Below are positions 11,480 to 22,800 of a stretch of DNA of 64,000 nucleotides, piece after piece. A program made the translations under genes and the position numbers. Source of the DNA: Xiphias gladius. Lineage: Eukaryota > Chordata > Actinopteri > Istiophoriformes > Xiphiidae. A model generated the notes under the pieces. That model was not told where the DNA came from, did not search any database, and saw only the letters and a program-made list of their open reading frames with translations. The number at the start of each line of letters is the position of its first letter. Position 1 is the stretch's first letter. The stretch spans positions 23,139,001-23,203,000 of the forward strand of contig NC_053422.1 in NCBI RefSeq assembly GCF_016859285.1. The letters are read 5' to 3'.

Positions 11480-12513
11480 GTTTCCTTTTGCAGCGTTTGT
11501 GAACGAAGATCGTTTATGTATAAATGATGTCTCACTCCATGTCCGACTCAAATCCAGTCATCAAACGTGAGCCTGGCACCTCGCGCATGCGCTCACCCTA
11601 TGAAAGCCTTTTTCTCAATTGTAAATGTATTTCTAAAGCATTCTTTTAAGGATAACTTTAATGTTTCTCAACAAATAACCATGCAAATCCCTGATAATTT
11701 AACGACACCATAGACATTTCTTTCTGAGACTTTAACAATGTCTACTGTAAAAAAGGTAATTACAGAGATCTTTAAATTCCTGAATATTATTGCTCCTTTA
11801 ATAAGCATTTTGCTCGAGTAATAAGACATAAGTGGGATTTATGTTGCGACATTTGCCAAAGCCAACTCGGTGCAGAGTGAGACCTCTTTTCGGCTTCCGT
11901 CTCTCAACCACACCAGTGTCAAGTGAGCGGAAATAAACCAATAAACCTCCATCACATCTTTCAAAAATAAAAGCGGTGTAGTCCGAACTGAGGCTCATTT
12001 ACAGTTGCCGGTCTGCTGCCTAATAGCAGGTGCATCAATGCTTCCGAGTCTCTCTACAATAATAATATAACGTGCTTGTGTTTATGACGCGCTGTGTCTT
12101 TGTTATGACCCATTGGACAAATTACGCTAAATATACTCCGGAAATTACAGGAAGTTATAACTTTTAATGAAACACAGGTGCTCCAGGCAGAGGTATCAGG
12201 AGCAACACATAATAGGTCAGCACAGCTGGTTTGCCAGTCCAAAGCTCAGCACCATTATCCATTAGACTGGCCTCTGGCAGTCGCTGGTATTAAAAATGAT
12301 TGACACATCATTTAACTAATACGATTAACAGTTTGGGGCGGAGCGGACGTTAAAGGAACCAATGAAAACACGAAAGTGGGGCGACGTGTTAATCAGGAAG
12401 TTATTTAAAGACGACAACGACACGCTGATTTGTTTTGACGCCGGACAGTAGGACGGAGGCTGTTAAACCGTGGGGGGGGATAGTCGGCTTTCGCCGTTAA
12501 CGCGGAAACCAAA
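11480..12513. promoter_or_regulatory. Shared dcps/ids upstream region (divergent promoter)
   Basis: This spacer of about 1.03 kb separates two divergent start codons. It contains CpGs at both ends, a GC-box core at 12335-12340 (GGGGCG) and a CCAAT motif at 12359-12363, upstream of ids. No TATA box is evident near either start. The exact transcription starts, and whether the two genes share control, cannot be read from sequence. Confidence 0.55.
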
Positions 12514-13764
12514 ATGTACATATGTGCCCGAACATGGCTTCTCCTCCTGGTCCTTCACACGCTAGCACTCGCTGCTGTCGCAAGAAGAGGTAGAGTTTGT
12601 ACGGAGCAAACCTTTTGAAAATGAAAACGCGGAGGTTAAGGCTTTCTCATACATTCAGGTTTGAGAGTAGTACATCTCAGTAACTAGCCGACATTACCGT
12701 TAATGAGTGTTCATTATTTTAGTTAATTTAGTGGCCGTGCATAGAGTTTCCTGGCGCTAATTAGTTTAACTTGTTTCGCTGGACGGTGCATTGTTTGTAA
12801 GTTTCACTTGTGGGCTTATTGTTGCGCTTTAGATGATTTGTATTGAAACTGTTAGTTTCTGTTCAACTTTTTCCTGTGATGTGTTTTCCAGTATTACTCC
12901 ACCTCACATTCAGCACGTCTTTCGCTTGTTGCTGTACTTGAATGTTTATCAGAAACTAATTTTAAAAACGAATTATTTCACCCCTGCCCGCTGTTGAACT
13001 TTCCTTACCAGCCGCCTGGAAAAACCCCGCCAGAGCTCACCGCTGAGGAGGTAAATTTAAAAAGCCGCGAAGCTGGGGAAAATGTGAAGTCTGGTCGTGT
13101 GTGTTTTTCAGAGAGGAGAAATGTCCTTTTCATCATGGCAGATGATTTGCGGACATCACTGGGCTGCTACGGAGACTCTGTGGTAAAATCGCCCAACATC
13201 GACCAACTGGCGTCCAAAAGCCAAGTTTTTCTCAATGCATTCGCGCAGGTCAGTTTGGTGCCGGGTATGTTTTACTGTCTGAAAATGTTAAGAGCATTTC
13301 AGTCAATTTGGATGTGAGATTAACTGGATTTATACCATCTCACTGAAATCTTGCAATGTATTTTTCTCTCCTAGCAAGCTGTGTGCGCTCCCAGTCGTAC
13401 GTCCATGTTAACCAGTCGCAGGCCAGATACAACCAGGCTCTATGACTTCAACTCCTACTGGAGAGTCCATTCTGGGAACTACACGACTCTGCCACAGTAC
13501 TTTAAATCTAGAGGGTACTTCACCATGTCTGTGGGCAAGGTATTTCATCCAGGTGAGAAGAATAATATGCGTTTTCAGTAGAAATCTAAGTTGAGGGATA
13601 AAACACAATTTTCACAAACAGTGCGTGCTGGCACAGCATAAAATTTAGGAAGTGATACAGAGAATCCTGCCAGGTCATTATCACTGAAACTGCAGTAAGG
13701 ACCACAGATTTTTACAGCTGGTTAATGAGCCTGATCTGCATTTTTGAGAAGAATCCAATCTGCA

Positions 13765-13812
<48 letters not shown>

Positions 13813-16800
13813 CTTAAAAAATGTCTTGAATTTTTGTTGGTTTACTTGTATATCAGTAACAATGGTTGTATTGTATTTTCTTAAGGTATTGCCTCTAACC
13901 ATTCCGATGACTACCCATACAGCTGGTCCATCCCTGCCTACCACCCGCCTTCATTTCAGTATGAGAAAGAAAAGGTAAGACTAGGAAAGAGTATTTCTTA
14001 CACGTTTCCATTAAGTCTGTTATGCGTCTGACTTAATACACATAAAAATAGCTTGGAGTTATGCAGGCCTACGGGGCTACCTGGCAACTGATGACATGTT
14101 TGTTCCTTTTTTTTCTTTTTTTTTTTTTTTCTTTTCCAAGCCAAAAAAAGTCCTCAAATTATTTCCTAAACATAAAACACTGCATTACGTGTTTATGAAC
14201 TACAGCCATTTTTATACATAGTCCCTCCATTTTCAGAGGCTCAAAAGTAACTGGACAAACCAACATAATTATGACTATAAGGATTATTTTTATTACTTGG
14301 ATAAAATCCTTTGCAGTCAATGACTGCCTGAAGTCTGGAACCCACGGACATCACCAAATGCTGAGTTTCCTCCCTTGAGATGCTTTGCCAGGCCTTTACT
14401 GCAGCTGCCTTCAGTTGCTGCTTGTTTTTCGGTCTTTCTGCCCTCAGTTTTGTCTTCAGGAAGTGAAAAGCATGCGCATTTGGTTTGAGGTCCGGAGACT
14501 GACTTGGCCATTGAAGAATATTCTGTAACTGACTGTATATTTTTACTTTTATTGTATCTTTATTTAACAGTTTACATATTGCTTATCAAAGAAATGGTAA
14601 GGTTCTTCTGCTGGGCTCTCAGGGTCAGTGTCCGTCAAGTAGGTAACTAGCCGCTGTAGGTCTGACATTATAAGTAGCTCCGCTGATATTTACCACTAAG
14701 CTACAGTGAGGATGATTCCAGTGAGGAAGAGTTTAACCACTCTTCCTCACTGGAAAAAGCTGTCTGTTCCATATGAGTTGGGGTCAGCAAATGTCCTGTT
14801 ATTGCTTGGCTCTTTGTCCCTGTGTCCTTGAATGTCTGTACCTCCATCACAAGAGTTAGTGGCGGATGGCTCTATATCATCTTCGTTGCTGTAACTCCGT
14901 GTCCGAGTGTTCATTACTGGAAAAACCAATGTCTGAATTTTCATAGGTGGAGTTCTCTACCACTGGAACTCTGTGTATTAATCTTTCTCAGAGACTGAAA
15001 GTAGATGGATATCTTTGATCCAGTCTTGGGCGCTGTCTTTTGAAAAATTTAAATCATATCACATATCAAATCATGAGTCTGTCCCTTGACTACCTCAGCT
15101 TCGTAGCTGCTCAGAGAATCATCTGATTCCTCTGAATCATTCAGGGTGCAGACCTTCATGGGTCCCAGGCAGTATTTGTATGAGAGCTGGTGTCTCAATC
15201 TTTCAGTTGAGCCATTGTAATAAAATTGTTTGAAGGCTTGGCTGGGAGTAATTCTTCTCTCAGCATTGAGATGCAGCGATCCTTTCAGGTGGTGTAAAAA
15301 TTCAACCCTGTCTTCATACTCGTGAGTATCCCCGTCCTCTGTGTAGGCCTTCCCTGTGTCATCCATATTTGTCGGTGTCAAATATCCAACGTGAAACTTT
15401 GGGCTTGACACCAGTTGCCTTCTTGTACTCCGATGGTGTCCTTTGTCCTGGATTTTTTGAGTCTCCCTTGATGAAATACTGCCGGTATTCCTCCCAAATA
15501 CTAAGCAGGGGATTGTCTGCTTGACTGAGCAGGTGGTGAACAGTTTTAACTGTGTGGCATCATTTCCCACACATAAGCTCTACATGAGTGTAGAGTGTAG
15601 ACATATGCAAAGTGTAGCTACAGAAAATAACCTGAGATACTCTCCTCCTCTAAGCTGCTTTGAGTCTCTGTCACACGCCACACCACCGACTACCAAAAGT
15701 AAATTCTCAGCCTGTGGGAAACACTGGTGGCATGTACATTTAACAGGGAAGAAGTTTCTGGTGAAGTAGAGCAATGCCATTACACATCCCAGTGGGGAGG
15801 CCCAGGGTCACTTCAGGAGCCCTGTATGCACGTGCTTGCATCATCATTCCCACCTTTACTTTGCTGGCTGGGCGAGCCAAACCAAGATCTAATGATTTTT
15901 ACCCTGCAGGACTGAGCCTGGTGATTGATAAGCATACTGTTGTCTGTGTGTAGGATATTGAGACCCTTCAGGGCTTCAAATGCTCTTAGTAGCTGATGTG
16001 TGATTGGGCGGATTTAATTAAGTCAGTGAAATCCAATGTTGCTCCATCAGGTGCCAAAAACTCTTGTCCAGCATCTAAAATGTGATGCTTTTGTGGAATT
16101 GTGGTAGCCAGTCAGTTGTTTTTCGGTTCAGACATTTGGGAACTTCCCAAAACATCCTTCTTAAAGTCCAATGCAAGGTAGCGTACAGAATTGCTGGAGA
16201 GTATGACACACTTTTTTTACCCAAATTTTATCAGGCTCTGTCTTTGTTCTTTTCACTTGTCTTATCTGGGGTTGAAAGTGGGGATATTTTTGCAGTTAAA
16301 TGTTGCCAAATACTATCCAAGTTGAGCAGATGGAGTAAAAGTATATTTTCTTGTTTTAATCTGAATGTTACCAGAGGGAAACTGACCAGATCTGTCTGCA
16401 AACCCTGATCTGTGGAGATATAACACTGACATTGAGACAATCGCATGACCATAATCAGATTGCCAATGCACTATATGAATACTCACATTAATTACATAGA
16501 CATACCAGTGTTATGGAAATATAAAAAGGAGAAACACGTGTATGTGAAACTTTACAATTCAGAACAGTAAAGTACTTCTAAAACCTAACTGCAGGAGCAG
16601 ATTTATTTTCAAAAAAAAGTACAAAGTTACATCACAAAAAACAAATACACACAAGAATTTGTGTGTATGATTTACAAATTAACACTAAGAGGTATGTAAC
16701 ATAAATAAGTTAATAAGCCTCGTGTAGATCTCGTCAGTCTGATTTCCTCATGTTTTGACAGGCAGACAAACTCAGAGTGCAACTGTCTTTTATTTACCCC

Positions 16801-19800
16801 AGAACAATTGGGTGCTTTTCATTATCAGAACAGCTATTAAACTGTGGGAATTTAAGTCAGTTAGCAATATTCTTTAAGTGGCTGTAACCGATTTGATTTT
16901 AATATAATATAATAAAATAAAATAAATAAAGAATTTTAACACTAACAATGTATCAAATGACCAGTGAAAACAGTTACAATGTGAAAGGGGTCACTACCTG
17001 CAGTGAATTATTACCAAAATCTGAAGCACCTCTTGGCTTTATGGAGCCCTATAGTGACTTCAGGTCATTGTTCAGCTGTCCGGGCCATAAAATGTAATGT
17101 TTGGGTTCACCCTCACCACTACGTGTCATTTCTGGATGTAGTTGCAGCTTTTTGGGGAAAAGGTCTTAAAAACCCACTGTTCACTATCTGCTCATCACCA
17201 AACCAGACAAAGCTAGGGTCTAGCTTTTGAACATAGTGGAGCATTTGGCAGCTGAAGTGCCAGATATTTCCCTCGGGAGTTACTAGAGACTAAAAACAGT
17301 TTTAAAAAGTATGCTATCAACTTAAAAGATGATGTCAAGGTTTTATTTACAATTTGTTTTTGCTGCCCCATAGTAGCCAAAAAAAAATCAGTTATTGCAT
17401 ATTTGTGACAGTATGTACAGTATATTTACTTTACTACTTTTAGTTTCTGCATGCTCTTAGTGGATGTTCCAGTCAATGCCCATTGACTTTTAAATCATTC
17501 CTCTTTCTATAATTTTAATTTGAATATATCTGAAAGTTGTTCCCAAATCATTCTGCAGATTTCATGTCTAAATAGAAACAGCTGAATAAACTCAATGTGA
17601 ACCTCTATGTGGCATCAGTTTACCAGACCAGCTAAAAAAAAACACTGAAATCTCAGTAGGAATTGGCATATAAAAGTGACTTAATAATTTGTGTGAAAAC
17701 CTCTTTTCCAGATGTGTAAAGGAGAGGATGGCAAACTCCATGCCAACTTACTGTGTGCAGTGAATGTTACGGAGCAGCCTGGGGGAACCCTCCCTGACAT
17801 GGAGAGCACAGATGAAGCAGTGAGGTTACTGAAGAGCCGGGCAAATGACGATGCTCCTTTCTTCTTAGCTGTGGGCTACCACAAACCACACATACCCTTC
17901 AGGATACCACAGGTACATGACTGAATTTTAACACATGTAGTCACCTGCTTGGGATGTACCATACATAATAGTTAAATAATACTTAATTCAACATAGGTGT
18001 ATTTTCAAAACCAGTATTGAAATTAGCTGCAGGTGGTCTTCATGTGTAGTTTTGCTGTGCGGCTGCATGTGGTGAAACATAGGTCTAACAGAAAGGAACC
18101 TCTGAAAGCTAGGATTATAGTAGAGACAGAATTCCGCATGAAGGAGGAAGAGAGCATGATGAATTTTAAGCTGAGTGAGAGCGCAGAGTGATGGACTGGA
18201 GACGAATGTCAGCATGCCAGAGAGGTTTCCCACATAGTGTAAGTTGAGATGAAAAGTGGGAAAAGGTCAGGCCAGCTTCTCTCTTGGCATGTGATGCATG
18301 TGATCTACCCCATATAACCTGGACAGAAAAAAGCATAAAAAGATGCAGTTTCTGGAATGATAATTAAACTAAACATTTGAGAACATCTACAGATGACAAA
18401 ATATAGCAAAAACCTGAAAAATGAGTGGAAAAACATGACAATGCCCCCATACACAAGGCACGAGGGGTCACTGAATGGTTTGAGTAAGAAAACGATGGGA
18501 ATCGCATGCTATGGCCTTTGCAATCACCAGATCTTAAGAAAAAATTAACACCTATAGGAGAGTTTGGACCGGCGTGTCAGACAGCGCTCTCCACCACCAT
18601 TATCAAAACACCAAATGAAGGAATATCTTTTTGAAGAATGGTGTTGACCCCTCCAGTAGTGGTCCAGAGACTGGTAGGATCAATGTCAAGGAGCATTAAA
18701 GCTGTTCTGGTGGCACATTTTGGCCCAATACCTTACTAAGACACTTTGTTTGGTTTTTCCTTTTTAATTTGTCACATCTGTACATTACTCAGAGGGATTG
18801 AATTTTCAATAATCAGTTTTATTATTTGCTGAATTGTCATACATCTTAATTAATTTGGTTATTGCAGAGGTAATATAATGTAATATTCAGGTAATTTTAG
18901 TAATACCTAGTTTATCTTCGCAATAACAGTAAGACTTGTAATACTTGGGGTCATATTTTGATAAAAGACAATAATAGTGGTTATAATGGGCTCATACACT
19001 AATAATAATGTAAATTAATATCTGGATAATACTGTAATATTGCAACAAAATTTCAGAAATCAACACTAAGTAATCACCAACAATAATGATAAAAATACCT
19101 TATAAATGGTACTTCAAATACCATGATATACCATGTTAGTTTAATGTAATAACCATGAATCAGTGGGAAAATCTGAGGCAAGAAAACTGTATATAGCACC
19201 TTTCAAAACAAAATTAGGTCTTTACAGAGAAGAGGGAAAAGGAGATGAAAGAGACAAGAAAAAAACGGGATATGAAGGAGAATATGTACAACCCATAAAA
19301 TAAAAGGGTCAGCTAAAGAAAACACGATTATTAAATGTCTTTTTAAAGATGTGACAAGTTCAAGAGTTAGTGCTACAACAGCAAAAGCGCCATCACATTT
19401 AGTGTCATCCTTTACCTTGGAACAGAACTACAGAAGTCCCTGCCATGAAGAAGAGCGCCTTCTCGCAGTGGTCAAACTATTCTAAGTCTACAAAGAAGCC
19501 TGACTGCAGTGCTTAGAACAACTCTAAAATTAACAGGAAGCCAATGGGGAAAAACTAAAACTAAAGGTCTGGCGCTGGGATGAAGTAACTTGAGGGGGCA
19601 GTTAAAAAATGGCAAGGGGCTAATCTTTTTATATAGTGAAACAGGAGGTTATAAACCAGCTATGCCGTGTTCTGCATTTTTTATTTTATTTTATTTTTTT
19701 TTATTCCCATCCTGTGGGTGGCAATATAGGGGCATTTAGACTAAATGAACAGTTCCCTACCTTGAGGCCTGTGGGCCCATTCTGACCTTGCTTGCCACTG

Positions 19801-22800
19801 GGGTAACATCTTCTGCGACTAGTGGAGCTGGCAGACTGAGTTTGGGCTCAGCGATATCATTGCTGCTGCTGCCACATTCTGATATCATCCATATTCCTGA
19901 GCTGCTTTTTGGCCAAGCAACCAAGCTACGCAACATGATCGTAAAAGTTGAACTAACTATTTAGCAAACTAGCTTGAGTGTTAATAGTTAACTTTTTTTT
20001 TTTTTTTTTTTTTAATCACATTGCTTACATCGTGGTGAGATTCATGTTCATGTTTGAATGCTGTTTGTGCAGCAGGACAAGAAACTGGATTAGATAACAA
20101 GCTTCAAATATTTTATGGGGGAAAACTTGAAGTTTAATTACTGGCGTCTCTCACACTTGTATCTCAGCCAATATTTTTGTTTTTGCTATTTTTCTATAGG
20201 TTACATAAAACTTAAACTGAGGGGGGGGGCAGAAAATACAACTTAGATGGAATAAAAAAGTCTCTTCTTTAGAATCTGTTATTCTGTAAATTTTATTTGC
20301 ATTTGCTCCAGTCTAACATTAATGGCCCCCACCGATCATCTGTTTATAACTGACGTTAGTTTAGGATTAGTTGTCTCAACTCATTGCCAGACCAATTCAC
20401 TACCGTAATGTTACTTGACAATATAAAAGGTCTATTCTATTATGCTGAAACATTAGCGCATCGATTTAGGAAAATGAGTTGTGATGGAAACTCACATCAA
20501 TAATGAAGCCTGGCAACACATCTTATTTATAATATTCCATCTAGTTCACTAACCGTTAGCCTTATCATCCAGCAAATTTAGCTGTACTGACGTTGCTGAG
20601 CCTCTTGGTGAAAACTAGACAAACGATTGATAAAGCTGGCTGGCTAGCTAACGCATATGTATCATATAAATACAGTTAATGTCATTGTCGTTAGCCTATA
20701 TTGTACTAGTAAGAAAGCTGATAACGAAATTCCGCTTTATAAATCTTATTTCAGAAAGACATAACGTCAGGTCTGGCTATGCAAGACTATAGTTTGATCT
20801 CAACACTTTGTTTTAGCGCTGTGCCAGCGCTGGAGAGTCAAATACAGTTTATACTCAAACTATAATAAATGTGTAACTTTAGTTACCTCATCTATCAACA
20901 TGATGCCGTTAAGTCTTGTGTATGTCACTTCATTGTTTTGGCCGGTGCCAAGGATGCTCGCTTGCGCTTGCTCACGCTCCATAGGAAGGCGCCTACCTAC
21001 GGACTGTGAGCATCCCCGCAAGCGCCAGCAACAGGATGCTGACTGCAGTTCATTTAACAACCACTGGTGTCATTAATAACAAGGGTTTTCTGAATGTTAC
21101 ATATAGTGCCTTTAAGTCTCACTGCAGATTGCTGGACCACTTGAAGTCAATTAACCAAGGGGGGTAGTCAGCTTGTTAGCCTGCAGAAACGGTCTGATTT
21201 TTGCAAAATTCTTTGTTTTTTCTTTGTATTTCACATGTAGCTAAAAGTTAAGTTTGAGATTTAAAAAAAAAAAAAAACTTGGAATTTTTTATCTTTTTTT
21301 GTTTGTTTTGTTTTTTGGGCAAATTGAATAACTTGCACAGCAGTTTCTGGGCCAGTAAAAACAACTTCTGTTTCATCATAATGCAAAATCATGTGTTATT
21401 TATACTGTGGAGAATGTGTACTTGCCTTTTTTATTTAACATCATATATTTACAGGACTACCTGGGCCTGTATCCTATAGAACAAATGACCCTGGCCCCTG
21501 ACCCTGATGTTCCCAAATTCCTTCCTCCTGTGGCCTACAACCCATGGATGGACGTGAGAAAGAGAGACGATGTCCATAAATTAAACATTAGCTTTCCTTA
21601 TGGACCAATTCCTAAAGACTTCCAGGCATGAACTGGCTGCTTTCAACAATTTTAAGCCATTTATAACATGTTTTCTCATGTTCTTACTCCTTGAAACATA
21701 CAATTAAACAAAAGCGTTCTGTACCATTGTCTTCCAGCTACGTATCCGTCAGCACTACTATGCCGCTGTGTCTTATATGGACGCTCAGGTTGGGCGGCTG
21801 CTCAGTACTCTTGATGAACTTGGGCTGGCTGACACCACTATGGTGGTGTTCACCTCAGATCATGGTTAGTAGACACATGCTTTGGATAAAATGGGGATGG
21901 CCGAGGAAGGTATAGTGCTGGGCTTACACTGTTTCGTAAAATGAATACCTCAAAGTTTCTAGGAAGTTCCTTGTATTCCACCACCAGATGGCAGTGTTGT
22001 AACAGCATATTGTGCCATTACCTCCTTCCACAATTTTGCTGTAAAACCCAGCTCTTTCTGCAGCACTTCCTTTTTTTTAAAAACTTTGTAACTTGGAAAC
22101 TCAATTTTTTTTTTAATGTCTTCAGTGGAGGATGCTGCAGTGAATCTTCCACATGACTGTTTGTTTGGTATATACCCAGTAAAGCTCAATCAAATGCTAT
22201 CATCTTAAAATATAAAATGAAGTAAAACCAAAAACCTCTGTATCTACAAAGTTATTTGTGTGGTATAGTTTCATAGACACAGTTCTTTATTTCTTCCATC
22301 TGCCATGGTCTTAACTAACTTTCATCTCTTTCTCCCTCTTGATGCAGGTTGGTCATTAGGAGAACACGGTGAATGGGCTAAATACTCTAATTTTGATGTG
22401 ACAACACGTGTCCCTCTTATCTTTTATGTTCCTGGCGTCACCGCGTTCCGCGATTGGCTGGGAGAGTATACTTTCCCCTTTATTGATGTCTTAACCCCAT
22501 CAGAGCACATATTTAAGTGTAAGACCCTCCACTGAACATAAATTACTATGGATAACATGAAACGTGTACATTTTAAAAGCACCATGAATGTGAAGTCAAA
22601 GGGAACTCAATTTTGACTTAAAATTTTTTTTTAAAAACGTTTTAACAAATGAGCAATTAAAAGCAAAGGACCAGTGTATAAGATTTGTTTTCATTAGCTT
22701 AGAATGAGCCCTTATTATATACATAGGGAATGGGTCCTCTTTCCTCTTTTAGCCCAGAATGGACAAACCAAACACCGGCTCTACAGAGGGTCTATCGTGT

